DNA of 64,000 nt from JBGTLA01 sp041744375. Its GTDB lineage: Bacteria; Actinomycetota; Acidimicrobiia; Spongiisociales; ZC4RG35. Location of the stretch: NCBI GenBank assembly GCA_041744375.1, contig JBGTLA010000063.1:1-64000 (forward strand). Direction: 5' to 3'. The translations under genes and the position numbers were made by a program. Below are positions 16,778 to 26,490 of this stretch, piece by piece. The notes beneath the pieces were generated by a model. That model ran no database searches, had not been told where the DNA came from, and worked only from the letters and a program-made list of their open reading frames with translations. Numbering within the stretch: position 1 is the first letter of the stretch; every line of letters begins with the position of its first letter.

Positions 16778-17506
16778 TCACGACGAGTAGGCAATCGCCT
16801 GCAAGGGAGCCCACCTGGTCATCGCCCTGGTGTAGAACGAAACCGCCTCCGCCACCTCTCCGTTGGCGAGACACTGGACGGCCGAACAGACCTCCGACAC
16901 GGTGTCGTCGAGGGCGGCCGTAACGGGATCCAAGCGCCTGCCGACGCCGACGTAGTCGAGCTCGAGCATCCCCCCTTCCGCCGAGCGAACCCACTCCGCC
17001 AGATCGGTCAGCTCGTCGACGAGGGGCGACGGCAGCCCCACGTCGCGCCCTGCGGCCGCCGCCTCCTCCAGCCGTTCCCGACCGGTCTCGGCGCCCACTC
17101 TCAGCAACATCGGCTCGACCTGATCCTCCGGCGAAAAGGCCACGAACCACCTGAGGGGCGGACACCACGGGGCGGCCATGGACGGGGCGGGCGATGAAGT
17201 CCCGGCTCGAATGCGGGCGAGCTCGCGTCGGGCCGTGGCTGCGACCTCTTCGGCGATCATGCCCACACCAAAGCGCTCGGTGGCGCGGTGGTGAGCCACA
17301 ACCGATTCGAGCATCCGCCGACGTGGCGTGCGGGGGCATCTCCACAGCTGACCGTTCCACTCTGCCTCCCATGCGTCGGCCTCCTGGCTTTCGGTGGTGA
17401 GCACAGCCATCCCCAATCGGGGAACGTCGCCGCCGCCGGAGGTAACCGGCAGCCGCACCTCCTCGGCCGGGCGGTACATGCGCAGGTAGGCCACTTCGAT
17501 CACCAT
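16778..17506 (-). CDS. Hypothetical protein
   Basis: A 242-residue soluble protein, mixed alpha/beta in its first third (VIEVAYLRMYRPAEEVRLP) and helical later (a long Ala/Arg-rich helix near 75-95 and a Glu/Ala-rich C-terminal half). I recognise no domain. The ATG at 17506 is followed by GTG; TAGGGT lies 6 bases before that GTG, so the GTG at 17503 may be the real, leaderless start. The gene is divergent from the amino acid dehydrogenase gene. Confidence 0.6.
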   Translation of the reverse strand: MVIEVAYLRMYRPAEEVRLPVTSGGGDVPRLGMAVLTTESQEADAWEAEWNGQLWRCPRTPRRRMLESVVAHHRATERFGVGMIAEEVAATARRELARIRAGTSSPAPSMAAPWCPPLRWFVAFSPEDQVEPMLLRVGAETGRERLEEAAAAGRDVGLPSPLVDELTDLAEWVRSAEGGMLELDYVGVGRRLDPVTAALDDTVSEVCSAVQCLANGEVAEAVSFYTRAMTRWAPLQAIAYSS

Positions 17507-17608
17507 CGGACCCTACCCGTTGCCGGAACCGAGAGAGCTCCGCCCAGACGGATCGATGAAACGCCCCCGAGGCGGTTCCGCTTCTCTGGCTACGAAACAG
17601 TCGACAGG

Positions 17609-17614
17609 TACACT
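17609..17614 (+). promoter_or_regulatory. -10 box of the amino acid dehydrogenase operon
   Basis: TACACT lies about 31 bases before the GTG at 17646, with a GGAAAGAGG ribosome-binding site between, so this transcript has a normal short leader. Confidence 0.45.
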
Positions 17615-17645
17615 CGACGGGGATCGCTAGGAAAGAGGTTCGCCC

Positions 17646-18737
17646 GTGGGCGTCTTCGAGACGATGGCCGTGGACAGCCACGAGCAAGTCGTGTTCGGGG
17701 TCGACCCCGTATCCGGCCTCAAGAGCATCATCGCCATCCACTCCACCGTCCTCGGTCCCGCCCTCGGCGGGACCCGATTCTTTCCATACTCTTCCGAAGA
17801 CGAGGCCCTCGCCGATGTGCTCCGCCTGTCCGAAGGCATGACATACAAGGCGGCTGCGGCCGGGTTGGACCTCGGGGGAGGGAAGGCTGTCATCATCGGC
17901 GATCCCCACACGGACAAGTCCGAGCGTCTTTTCCGAGCGTACGGACGATTGGTGGATTCCCTTGGAGGCAGGTACATCACGGCCGAAGACGTCGGGACCA
18001 CCGCCGAAGACCTGACTCTCGTCGCTCGCGAGACCCGCTGGGCTGCGGGTACCCCCGAAGCCGAGGGTGGCTCCGGGGACCCGTCGCCTGTCACTGCCCG
18101 GGGTCTCTTCGCAGCAACCAGGGCAGCCGCCCGCCACCGGTGGGGCAGCTCTGACCTCACGGGACGCCGGGTGATGGTCCAGGGAGTGGGCAAGGTCGGG
18201 CGAGCCTTCGTTCGCCACCTGGTCGAAGCTCGGGCCGAGGTCATGGTCTCAGACTCCTACCGACCGGCTCTAGACGAAGTGGTTGAGTCCTTCGGCGTCA
18301 AGGCCATCGAGGCCGAAGACACCTTCGAAGCCGACGTCGACATCTTGGCGCCGTGTGCGATGGGAGCGGTCCTCGACGAAACGACGATAGGCAAGCTCAA
18401 CTGCGAGGTGGTGGTGGGATCGGCCAACAATCAACTCGCCACCCCCGGTGACGGCCATCGTCTCGCAGAACGTGACATCCTCTACGCACCCGACTTCGTG
18501 GTCAATGCCGGAGGGCTCATCAACGTCTATGACGAGTTGCTCGGATACTCCAAAGCTCGAGCCCTGCATCGAGTCGACGGCATCTACGCCGCCACCCTCC
18601 ACATCCTGAGGACGGCGGACCGCGAAGGGGTCATCCCCAACGTCGCCGCCCGCCGGGTAGCCGAGCGGCGTATCGCCGAGATCGGTGACCTGAGACGCCT
18701 CCACCGCGGTGGCGACCAAGAGCGGACGGGCGGATGA
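17646..18737 (+). CDS. Branched-chain (leucine/valine-type) amino acid dehydrogenase
   Basis: A 363-residue member of the Glu/Leu/Phe/Val dehydrogenase family, which interconverts an amino acid and its 2-oxoacid using NAD. Visible marks are ALGGTRFFPY, the substrate lysine region GMTYKAAAAGLDLGGGKAVI (both conserved Lys present), the ITAEDVGTT loop and a Rossmann motif VQGVGKVGR. Length fits leucine/valine/phenylalanine dehydrogenases rather than GDH (about 420-450). The overlapping downstream gene encodes a branched-chain 2-oxoacid dehydrogenase E1, so valine, leucine or isoleucine is the likely substrate. Start is GTG with a good ribosome-binding site. Confidence 0.88.
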   Translation: MGVFETMAVDSHEQVVFGVDPVSGLKSIIAIHSTVLGPALGGTRFFPYSSEDEALADVLRLSEGMTYKAAAAGLDLGGGKAVIIGDPHTDKSERLFRAYGRLVDSLGGRYITAEDVGTTAEDLTLVARETRWAAGTPEAEGGSGDPSPVTARGLFAATRAAARHRWGSSDLTGRRVMVQGVGKVGRAFVRHLVEARAEVMVSDSYRPALDEVVESFGVKAIEAEDTFEADVDILAPCAMGAVLDETTIGKLNCEVVVGSANNQLATPGDGHRLAERDILYAPDFVVNAGGLINVYDELLGYSKARALHRVDGIYAATLHILRTADREGVIPNVAARRVAERRIAEIGDLRRLHRGGDQERTGG

Positions 18738-20746
18738 ACGTCGAGCACGACGCGCTGGGCCTGGAGGACAAACAGGTCCTCGACATGTACCGGCATATGG
18801 TGTTGACCCGGCGAATGGACGACCGGATGTGGGCACTCAACCGCCAGGGACGAGCTCCCTTCGTCGTCGGCTCCTCGGGCCATGAGGCGATTCAGGTCGC
18901 ATCGGTGATGGCTCTCGACAAGACCAGCGACTGGATCCTCCCCTATTACCGCGACATGGGCGTTGCCGTCGCCTGGGGGATACCGCCGGTGGACGTGTTC
19001 TTGGGGGTTTTCGCCCGCAAGACCGACCCCATGTCCGGCGGAAGACAACTCCCTAACCATTGGTCGGATCCCGAGCGACGGGTGTTCACTCAGTCGTCTT
19101 GTATCGGAACGCAGTATCCCCACGCCGTCGGGATCGCTCACGCACTCCGCATCCAGGGGCTGCCCGGGGTCGTCGTCGTGTATGGCGGGGAAGGCTCTAC
19201 CTCGGAGGGAGACTGGCACGAGGCGATGAACTGGGCGGGCATCCATGGCCTTCCCTTGGTATTCATCATCGAGAACAACCAGTACGCCATATCGGTTCCC
19301 GCCTCCGAGGAGATCGCCGGCAGCCTCTCCGCCCGAGCAGACGGATACGGGTTCAGCGGGGTGACGATCGACGGAAACGACCCCTTGGTGGTGTACCAGA
19401 GCACCAAAGAGGCCGTCGACCGTGCCCGCCAAGGGGGCGGACCCACCCTCATCGAAGCCGAAACGTATCGCTACTACGCCCACACCTCCGACGACGACGA
19501 CCGCCTCTACCGAACGCGCCAAGAGGTCGAGATGTGGCGGCGGCGCGACCCGATCACAATCCTGCGCCAGTATCTCATCGAACAGCGACTCCTCACCGAG
19601 GGTGATGAGAAGTCGTTCGATGAAGAGATCACCGCCGAATTGGCGGAGGCGGTCGGCCAGGCCGAGAGCGCGCCGCGTCCCGACGAGCCCTACACCCGGG
19701 TATACGCCCAACCGATCGTCCCCGACGCAGCGGTAACAGCGCCCGAACCGGAGCCCGACGGCCCCAGGGTTAATCTCATCACGGCCGTCAACCGGGCCAT
19801 CGCCGACGTCATGGCCGCCCATCCCGACACCGTCGTGTTCGGAGAGGACGTCGCCGGCGAGAAGGGTGGCGTGTTCAAGGCCACCCAGCACCTCACGGCT
19901 CGCTTCGGCCCAGAGCGCTGCTTCAACAGCCCGCTGTCCGAGTCGATCATCGTTGGGGCCGCCATCGGAATGGGAGCAGCCGGCCTGAGGCCGATTCCCG
20001 AGATCCAATTCGCCGACTACATCCACCCCGCGTTCGACCAGATCGTCTCCGAGGCGGCACGGGTTCACTATCGATCTGACGGAAAATGGACCTGCCCCAT
20101 CGTGATCCGCACACCGTATGGGGCCGGGATCCACGGCGCCTTGTATCACTCCCAGTCGGTCGAGGCCTTCTACGCCCATGTTCCGGGGCTCAAGGTGGTC
20201 GTTCCGTCCACACCGGCCGATGTCAAAGGCCTGCTCTTCTCGGCGGTGGAGGATCCCGACCCGGTGATCTTCCTGGAACCGAAGAAGCTCTACCGACTCG
20301 GCAAGGGACAGTACCCGGAAAGCGAGTGGCGGGTGCCAATCGGCAAGGCTGCCGTCCGCAGATCCGGCGTCGACCTCACGATCCTCGCCTATGGAGCCAT
20401 GGTCCATCTCGCCATCGAAGCCGGGAAGCACCTGGCACTAGCCGGTATCGACGCCGAGATCATCGACCTGCGATCCCTAAAACCCCTCGACTGGCCCACC
20501 GTCGAAGCTTCGGTCAAGAAGACCTCTCGGGTACTCATCGTCCACGAGGACAACGAATTCTTGGGATACGGGGCGGAGTTGGCTGCCCAGATCGCCGACA
20601 AGACCTTCGAATGGCTCGACGCCCCCGTTCGACGATATGCCCTCGCCGACATCCCCGCCATGCCCTACGCCCAAGAGCTGGAAGCCGAGACCTACCCGAC
20701 CGTCGACGGCATCGTCGCTCACGCCACCGCCCTCGCCGCCTACTGA
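18734..20746 (+). CDS. 2-oxoisovalerate-type dehydrogenase E1, alpha and beta subunits fused
   Basis: A 670-residue thiamine-diphosphate enzyme. The first half (about 10-330) is E1 alpha: the ThDP motif is GGEGSTSEGDW ending near ENNQYAIS, and the phosphorylation-loop-like YRYYAHTSDDDD follows. The second half (about 348-668) is E1 beta (AVNRAIADVMAAHPDTVVFGED, ending with the transketolase C-terminal domain). It decarboxylates branched-chain 2-oxoacids and transfers the acyl group to a lipoyl E2. It overlaps the amino acid dehydrogenase gene by ATGA, so the pair carries out the first two steps of branched-chain amino acid breakdown. E2 and E3 are not in the window. Fused alpha-beta E1 proteins are known but less common than separate subunits. 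Confidence 0.9.
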   Translation: MNVEHDALGLEDKQVLDMYRHMVLTRRMDDRMWALNRQGRAPFVVGSSGHEAIQVASVMALDKTSDWILPYYRDMGVAVAWGIPPVDVFLGVFARKTDPMSGGRQLPNHWSDPERRVFTQSSCIGTQYPHAVGIAHALRIQGLPGVVVVYGGEGSTSEGDWHEAMNWAGIHGLPLVFIIENNQYAISVPASEEIAGSLSARADGYGFSGVTIDGNDPLVVYQSTKEAVDRARQGGGPTLIEAETYRYYAHTSDDDDRLYRTRQEVEMWRRRDPITILRQYLIEQRLLTEGDEKSFDEEITAELAEAVGQAESAPRPDEPYTRVYAQPIVPDAAVTAPEPEPDGPRVNLITAVNRAIADVMAAHPDTVVFGEDVAGEKGGVFKATQHLTARFGPERCFNSPLSESIIVGAAIGMGAAGLRPIPEIQFADYIHPAFDQIVSEAARVHYRSDGKWTCPIVIRTPYGAGIHGALYHSQSVEAFYAHVPGLKVVVPSTPADVKGLLFSAVEDPDPVIFLEPKKLYRLGKGQYPESEWRVPIGKAAVRRSGVDLTILAYGAMVHLAIEAGKHLALAGIDAEIIDLRSLKPLDWPTVEASVKKTSRVLIVHEDNEFLGYGAELAAQIADKTFEWLDAPVRRYALADIPAMPYAQELEAETYPTVDGIVAHATALAAY

Positions 20747-20843
20747 GAGGGCGCTCGCTCGTTCTTGGAGGGGTTCGGCCCGGATAAACCTGCACCGACC
20801 CGTCAGCAGGCATCCCCATGGAAGGCGTCACCGCAAGGAGTCC

Positions 20844-20849
20844 TAACCT
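20844..20849 (+). promoter_or_regulatory. Leaderless-type -10 box of argS
   Basis: TAACCT ends 7 bases before the ATG at 20857. It supports this start over the in-frame ATG at 20818, which lies upstream of the box and would add 13 residues. Confidence 0.55.
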
Positions 20850-20856
20850 CTGGAAG

Positions 20857-22620
20857 ATGTCTGTCGCGTCGTATCTATCGGAACTGGTCGGGCGAGCGTT
20901 CGCCGATTCCGGGCTCGACCCCGCGCTGGGGGCCGTGGTTCCTTCCAACCGTCCCGAGCTGGCCCAGTTCCAGTGCAACGGGGCCATGGCCGGCTCGAAG
21001 GCCGTGGGGAGGCCACCCCGGGAGATCGCCGAGGAGGTGGCCGGACGACTCGCACACCACGATGTCCTCTCTCGGGTAGAGGTGGCCGGCCCCGGGTTCT
21101 TGAACCTCACCCTCACCGACGACGCCCTCAGCAGTTGGATGGAGGGCATGTCTACTGACGATCGACTCGGGGTCCCCGAAACCACCCGGCCCCTCACGAT
21201 CGTCGTCGATTACGCCGGGCCCAACGTGGCCAAGGCCATGCACGTGGGCCATTTACGCGCCACCATCATCGGCGACAGCATCGCCCGTGTCTTTTCCTTC
21301 CAGGGCCACAGGGTGATTCGCGATCCCCACTTCGGTGACTGGGGCTTCCAAATGGGGGTCATCATCGCCGAGCTGGAGGAGAGGCATCCCGATTGGCCGT
21401 ACTTCGACGCCGAGTTCGAGGGTGCCTACCCAACCGAACCGCCGGTGACCCTCGCCGACCTCGAAGAGGTCTACCCCGCTGCCGACCGACGCGCCAAGGC
21501 GGATGAGACCTTCGCTGCAAAGGCACGGGATGCCACCGTCGGACTGCAACGGAAGCGGGCAGGATACCTTGCCCTGTGGCAACACATGCGATCGGTGTCT
21601 CTGGAGGCTCAACGCCTCAACTTTTCCGATCTCGGGGTGGATTTCGACATCTGGTACGGCGAATCCGATGTGGCCGATCTCCTGGAGCCTCTCGTGACCG
21701 AGCTGAAGACCAGAGGAGTGGTCGAAGAGTCCGACGGCGCTCTCATCGTCAGGGTCGACCGAGACGACGACAACCGGGACATCCCGCCCCTGTTGGTGGT
21801 CAACTCCCGCGGGGGCTACCTGTATTCGACCACCGACTTGGCGACGGTGTGGTATCGGGCGACCGAGCTCGGTGCCGACCTCGCCGTCTACGTGGTCGAC
21901 GCTCGTCAGGGCGATCACTTCGTTCAGGTGTTCCGGGCGGCAGAACTATCGGGGATCTCCGGTGACATGGTCATGGAACACGTCGGCTTCGGCACCATGA
22001 ACGGGCCAGACGGCAAACCCTTCCGGACACGGGAAGGTGGAATTGTGTCGTTGCGTGACCTCATAGAAATGGTCGAGACCGCCGCCGCCGCTCGCCTCGC
22101 CGAGGCGGACATCGCCGCCGACTACCCGCCGGAGGAGCGGGCAGCCATCGTGCATCAGGTGGGAATCGCCGCCCTCAAGTTCGGAGACCTCCAATCGAAC
22201 CGCTCGTCTGACTATGTCTTCGACCTCGATCGCTTCTCCGCTTTCGAAGGCAAGACCGGGCCCTACTTGCAGTATGCAGCTGTGCGCATACGGTCCCTAC
22301 TCCGGCGGGCCGAGGCGGAGGGATTCGATCCCGGAGAAACCGTGGTTGCAGCCGTCGACCAGGAACGGGCCATCGTGCTCGACCTGTTGCGCTTTCCGGA
22401 GGTGGTGGATCGCGCCGCCGAGTTGCGCGCCCCCAACCACTTGGCCGAGTACGCCTTCGAACTGGCGGTGAAATTCAACCGGTTCTATGACGTGTGCCAT
22501 GTTCTCTCGGAGAAGGACACTGCCCAGCGGGGTAGCTGGCTGACTCTCTGTCGAGTGACACACGACACCCTTGCCTGCTCGCTCGACCTGTTGGGCATCG
22601 AGGTACCGGCGCGGATGTGA
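20857..22620 (+). CDS. argS: Arginyl-tRNA synthetase
   Basis: A 587-residue class I synthetase that charges tRNA-Arg. It has the N-terminal Add1 domain typical of ArgRS (about 1-105), the HIGH-like motif AMHVGHLRATIIGD, the second signature region GKPFRTREGG (the degenerate KMSKS loop of bacterial ArgRS), and the anticodon-binding helical domain ending in HDTLACSLDLLGIEVPARM, a standard ArgRS C-terminus. The start is set by the leaderless -10 box just upstream. The GNAT gene begins 2 bases after its stop. Confidence 0.95.
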   Translation: MSVASYLSELVGRAFADSGLDPALGAVVPSNRPELAQFQCNGAMAGSKAVGRPPREIAEEVAGRLAHHDVLSRVEVAGPGFLNLTLTDDALSSWMEGMSTDDRLGVPETTRPLTIVVDYAGPNVAKAMHVGHLRATIIGDSIARVFSFQGHRVIRDPHFGDWGFQMGVIIAELEERHPDWPYFDAEFEGAYPTEPPVTLADLEEVYPAADRRAKADETFAAKARDATVGLQRKRAGYLALWQHMRSVSLEAQRLNFSDLGVDFDIWYGESDVADLLEPLVTELKTRGVVEESDGALIVRVDRDDDNRDIPPLLVVNSRGGYLYSTTDLATVWYRATELGADLAVYVVDARQGDHFVQVFRAAELSGISGDMVMEHVGFGTMNGPDGKPFRTREGGIVSLRDLIEMVETAAAARLAEADIAADYPPEERAAIVHQVGIAALKFGDLQSNRSSDYVFDLDRFSAFEGKTGPYLQYAAVRIRSLLRRAEAEGFDPGETVVAAVDQERAIVLDLLRFPEVVDRAAELRAPNHLAEYAFELAVKFNRFYDVCHVLSEKDTAQRGSWLTLCRVTHDTLACSLDLLGIEVPARM

Positions 22621-22621
22621 A

Positions 22622-23485
22622 GTGACCAACCCGACCATCAGACTCGCCCGGTTGGAAGACACCGACGCCATCGCCTCGTTCACCAGCGATACGTTCTCGT
22701 GGGGCGACTACGTGGCTGACGAGTTTCAGTCGTGGTTGGCAGAACCCGACCTCGGCATACCCGTTGTGACCGACGAGCGAGACCGACCTGTTGCCGTGGC
22801 ACGCGTCAAGATGCTCAGCGCGCGTGAGGGATGGCTATCGGCAGCTCGCGTCCATCCGGACCATCGACGGCGCGGGCTCGGGTCGGCGTTGAATGACTGG
22901 TGCGTGGGTTGGGTGGCACAACGCGGAGGACAGGTGGCACGCCTCCAGGTGGAAACAGACAATGCCGCGGCCCACAATCAGGTGATCCGACTTGCCTATC
23001 GACCGGTCATGTCTGCAATCAACGCCATTCGCGAGGTTGGCCGGGAGCCGATCGAACCGACGACCAACGGCGGACAGCGGGTGATCGGTCCCGAGCGCCT
23101 GGAACGTGCTCCGCGCACCGAAGCGGAGATGGCCTACGTGGCTTGGTCCACCAGCGAGCTGGCGCGGGCCGCCCGGGCGATGTTCGCCACCGATCTGTGG
23201 GCGTGGCGCCAAATGACTCCCGACGACGCCCTGGCCTCCCCCGTGTGGCACTGCCCGTCAGGATGGATCATGGCGGAAGAGGACGACGGTGACCTACTCG
23301 TCCGATGGATGGTGTGCACACCCGACGACGGGGACCGCCTCGTCCGCGCCACGGTCGATCTGGCTCACCAGCTCGGCTTGGGAGGACTAGAGGTGGTTGC
23401 CCCGAATGTCGACTGGCTCACGCCGTCACTGACCGAACACGGACTCGACCCCCACCCGACCCGAATCTACGAGAAGCCGCTCTGA
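22622..23485 (+). CDS. GNAT-family N-acetyltransferase
   Basis: From the GTG at 22622 the product is 287 residues. Its N-terminal half is a GNAT domain with acetyl-CoA motif A as VHPDHRRRGLGSALNDW (R/Q-x-x-G-x-G/A present). The C-terminal half looks like a second, degenerate GNAT-like fold without a clear acetyl-CoA loop. The substrate is unknown. Close coupling to argS suggests cotranscription rather than a functional link. Confidence 0.82.
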   Translation: MTNPTIRLARLEDTDAIASFTSDTFSWGDYVADEFQSWLAEPDLGIPVVTDERDRPVAVARVKMLSAREGWLSAARVHPDHRRRGLGSALNDWCVGWVAQRGGQVARLQVETDNAAAHNQVIRLAYRPVMSAINAIREVGREPIEPTTNGGQRVIGPERLERAPRTEAEMAYVAWSTSELARAARAMFATDLWAWRQMTPDDALASPVWHCPSGWIMAEEDDGDLLVRWMVCTPDDGDRLVRATVDLAHQLGLGGLEVVAPNVDWLTPSLTEHGLDPHPTRIYEKPL

Positions 23486-23494
23486 GCCACCCGC

Positions 23495-24001
23495 TCACAG
23501 CACGACCATGGTGCCGATCGCCCACACGAAATAGAGGATGGGGATGTCGCCGTCGGTTGCGAAGGCTGTCCCCAATCCACCCGACCGGGCCCACCAGGCC
23601 AGAGGGACACCTATGAGCGGCACGGCAGTCATCCCCGACAGTGCCACGGCTCTGAGAGCTTCGAGAGCGATCTCGAATGGAACCGGCAGGTCGATGGCCA
23701 AATCGGACAGGTATCCGCCGAGGAGCAGGAGCAGCGCCCCGACCACAATCGTGGTCAGCACCCGCGCCACGGCCACCTGGACTTCGGTGTAACCGATCAG
23801 TCGTCTTCCCCGACCGAGGGGACCCTCGGCGGCGATCCCGAGAGCGAACCCGCCCAGGATCCCGATGACGAGACTCGATCCCAACATTGCCCCGGTCGAG
23901 AGCTCGAGTCCGATCGAGACCAGCTCGAATCCGTCCAGCAGCACGGCCACTGCTAGACCCAAGAGGACACTTCCCAACACAACGAGCGCCACATCGAGCA
24001 T
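23495..24001 (-). CDS. Hypothetical multi-pass membrane protein
   Basis: The start at 24001 (MLDVALVVLG) is chosen because GGGAGGAACG directly precedes it; the longer frame to 24076 adds an unlikely hydrophilic extension. The 168-residue product has about five membrane helices (SVLLGLAVAVLL, MLGSSLVIGILGGFALGI, VLTTIVVGALLLLLGGYL and others) and no recognisable domain. It lies downstream of glcDEF on the same strand with a gap of about 180 bases. Confidence 0.6.
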   Translation of the reverse strand: MLDVALVVLGSVLLGLAVAVLLDGFELVSIGLELSTGAMLGSSLVIGILGGFALGIAAEGPLGRGRRLIGYTEVQVAVARVLTTIVVGALLLLLGGYLSDLAIDLPVPFEIALEALRAVALSGMTAVPLIGVPLAWWARSGGLGTAFATDGDIPILYFVWAIGTMVVL

Positions 24002-24184
24002 CGTTCCTCCCGCCCCTGTTCCCAATGACAGATAGTGACGGGTCGATGAAGGAGTCGTCTCGGGCCGAACGGACATGGCTCGGCCACCTTAGGGGGACGG
24101 AGCGATAGACGGTGAGCCAAACCAACGAGTGCCTGGTCAGATCGATCGGTCGGATCCTGGCCACGCTCCCTGCCGAAGCCTGCC

Positions 24185-25402
24185 TCAGAGTGTGTGCGCC
24201 TTGCGGGCCTCGTTGTAGAGCTCGATCGGATGGGCGACGCGATACCAGTCGTCCAGGTACTGGCGCAGTTGCATCTCGCATCCCGGATTGGCCGACGCCA
24301 CCAACGTGGACCCGGTGGCGCCGACTTCTACGGCCTTCCGGCGGCCGAGTTCCGCCGAAGCCTGCGGATGCCGGAGCGAATAGACACCGGCCGCTCCACA
24401 ACACATCCCGGCCGGGTCGACATCGACCGGGGCATAGCCGGCGGCGGTGACGACCGCGCGCGCTGCCGCTGTGTCGCGTTGCGCGTGGCGTAGGTGGCAA
24501 GGATCCTGCACGGCTACCGAGCCTCGGCCCGGATCGAGGGAGGGGAGATGCCCGTCGGCGATGAGCTCGGCCACAACCATGGTCACATCCCTGGCCCGAG
24601 ATGCCAGTTCGGCTCCCCTCTCTGCCCACTGCCCGTACTCGGCCAGGTGAGCCGAACACCCGGCTGCGGTGGCAACCACCAAGTCCACCTCAGAGAAGGC
24701 GGCGACGTTGGCCCGGGCGAGACGCTGGGCATGTACCGCTGCACCGTCGTGAGCGGCCAGCGCACCACAGCATGTCTGGTGGTCGGGCACCACCACCCGG
24801 TACCCGGCTGCCACCAACAGCTCGGCAGCCGCTTGCTGGACCGGGGCGAACCACTGTTCCATCACGCAGCCGCGGAGAACGGCCGCCACCCCCAAGTCAC
24901 CAGATCCTCCCGTGACCATCTTCCGCCGCACGTCCTTCTGGGTCGGACGCACGCCCGTCAGTGAGGCCGCCACCCGACTGGGGAGCAGCGGCCGCAAGAC
25001 CGGTGTCCGCAGAACCCGCATGCCGGTGGTGGCCAACCTCATGAGTGTTCGCCACCCCAGCACCCGACCCAACACGAATCGGCGAAGCGGCCCCGCCCGG
25101 TCGGGCACCTGCGCCGCCACCTCCGCCCGAGCACCCTCCATGGCGCGCCCAAACGGCACGAGACTGGGGCACACTGCCTCACACGCCCGACATTGCAGAC
25201 AGAACCCCATGATGTCGGAAAAGGACCCATCGACTTCGAGGAGTCCCTCGGCGACAGCACTCATGGCCATGAGACGGCCGCGGGGCGAGTCGGTGTCACG
25301 GCCGGTGAGACGATAGGTGGGACAGTGAGGGAGGCACAGGCCGCATTGGACGCATGCCGACAATTCCGCTTCTGTGGGATGGAATTCAGTGACCCAACCC
25401 AT
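24185..25402 (-). CDS. glcF: Glycolate oxidase iron-sulfur subunit GlcF
   Basis: The ATG at 25402 shares a base with the glcE stop and gives a 405-residue protein. Two 4Fe-4S ferredoxin motifs sit near the N-terminus (CVQCGLCLPHCP and CLQCRACEAVCP, about residues 18-30 and 70-82). Two CCG domains follow (HQTCCGALAAHDG and GMCCGAAGVYSL), the heterodisulfide-reductase-like cysteine modules of GlcF. It passes electrons from the flavin subunits GlcD/GlcE to the membrane quinone pool. A longer frame to 25504 exists but lacks support. Confidence 0.93.
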   Translation of the reverse strand: MGWVTEFHPTEAELSACVQCGLCLPHCPTYRLTGRDTDSPRGRLMAMSAVAEGLLEVDGSFSDIMGFCLQCRACEAVCPSLVPFGRAMEGARAEVAAQVPDRAGPLRRFVLGRVLGWRTLMRLATTGMRVLRTPVLRPLLPSRVAASLTGVRPTQKDVRRKMVTGGSGDLGVAAVLRGCVMEQWFAPVQQAAAELLVAAGYRVVVPDHQTCCGALAAHDGAAVHAQRLARANVAAFSEVDLVVATAAGCSAHLAEYGQWAERGAELASRARDVTMVVAELIADGHLPSLDPGRGSVAVQDPCHLRHAQRDTAAARAVVTAAGYAPVDVDPAGMCCGAAGVYSLRHPQASAELGRRKAVEVGATGSTLVASANPGCEMQLRQYLDDWYRVAHPIELYNEARKAHTL

Positions 25403-26490
25403 CAGATACGACCCGGCAGCCGACCGGGCTCCAGCACCCGGGCAGGATCGAATGCAGCCACGACCCGCCTCTGGAGGGGGAGCGTCGAGGGTGGCGTCCC
25501 CCACGGGTCGGCCGAGCCTTCACCCGCCACACGGACGACGGCTCCGCCCGACTCTTCGGCCCACGATCTGAGGTCGGAGATTTCAAAGGAGTTCGTCGTC
25601 GCGAATGTCACCTCACCGACACCGTGCTGGGCCACGAAGGGCGAACCGGGCGGGAGCCGACTCACGGCAACCGTCAACAAGCTGGGGCGAACCCGTATCG
25701 ACCACGACACCTCTCCGGTCGGAGGCGGCGGGTAGTCGAGGCAGGACCGGTGAGCACCACCCAACGCCGACAGCTGGGCTTGGACCTCTGCCGCGGTGCC
25801 TGCCAGAAGAACGGTCACCCCCTCACGCGTCTCAAGCACCGCCAGGGGGCGATGCACCGCGCCCGCCGCTTCGGGTGTGTCGACGCGCACGGTGGCCACG
25901 GCTTCGGTCAGCGGCCACAACTTGAGGCACACCGATGTGATCACGCCTAGCGATCCGAGCGAGCCGGTGTACAGGCGAGGAAGGTCGTAACCCGTCACAC
26001 TCTTGACGACACGAGCCCCGCCCTTGACGACACGGCCGTCACCCGTCACGGCTCGTACCTCGAGCAAGCGGTCGCGAATCGGGCCGTACCGGAGCCGCCG
26101 GTATCCGGACGTGGCGCTCGCCACAGCTCCTCCGACGGTTCCCCCGCCGGGCCATTCCGCCAAGACGGCACTCTGTTGCCTGGTGCCCAGCTCGCCCTCG
26201 AGGTCCGTGACCGTCGTACCCGCCCCGACCACGACCGTCAGATCATCGGGCTCCCAGTCGATGATTCCCGCCAGTCCCAGGGTCGAGACGACCAGGTCGG
26301 GGGGTTCGTCGTAGCCGATCCGCCGGTGGGTGCCGCCCCCCCACACCGCCACCTTCTGCGATGTGGCCGATGCGTGCTGGAGAAGGTGGGTCAGTTCCCC
26401 CTCGTCGACCGGACCTACCGCCCGGACACCGTCCGGGGCACCCGCCACGGAGATGGCGCGCTCTGGAGCAAGCGGATCACCCCCCGTCAC
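25402..26490 (-). CDS. glcE: Glycolate oxidase FAD-binding subunit GlcE
   Basis: The GTG at 26490 overlaps the glcD stop (GTGA) and is preferred over the frame extension to 26595. The 362-residue product has an FAD-binding PCMH-type domain (about 15-180: VAVWGGGTHRRIGY, LAEWPGGGTVGGAVAS, RYGPIRDRLLEVRAV) followed by a shorter FAD-oxidase C-terminal domain, as expected for GlcE compared with GlcD. It forms glycolate dehydrogenase with GlcD and GlcF, oxidising glycolate to glyoxylate. Confidence 0.9.
   Translation of the reverse strand: MTGGDPLAPERAISVAGAPDGVRAVGPVDEGELTHLLQHASATSQKVAVWGGGTHRRIGYDEPPDLVVSTLGLAGIIDWEPDDLTVVVGAGTTVTDLEGELGTRQQSAVLAEWPGGGTVGGAVASATSGYRRLRYGPIRDRLLEVRAVTGDGRVVKGGARVVKSVTGYDLPRLYTGSLGSLGVITSVCLKLWPLTEAVATVRVDTPEAAGAVHRPLAVLETREGVTVLLAGTAAEVQAQLSALGGAHRSCLDYPPPPTGEVSWSIRVRPSLLTVAVSRLPPGSPFVAQHGVGEVTFATTNSFEISDLRSWAEESGGAVVRVAGEGSADPWGTPPSTLPLQRRVVAAFDPARVLEPGRLPGRI

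Noticed and set aside
18584..20431. Very long minus-strand open frame (615 codons) opposite the E1 gene
   Set aside because: It is a shadow of the E1 coding sequence; the E1 motifs on the plus strand are unambiguous.
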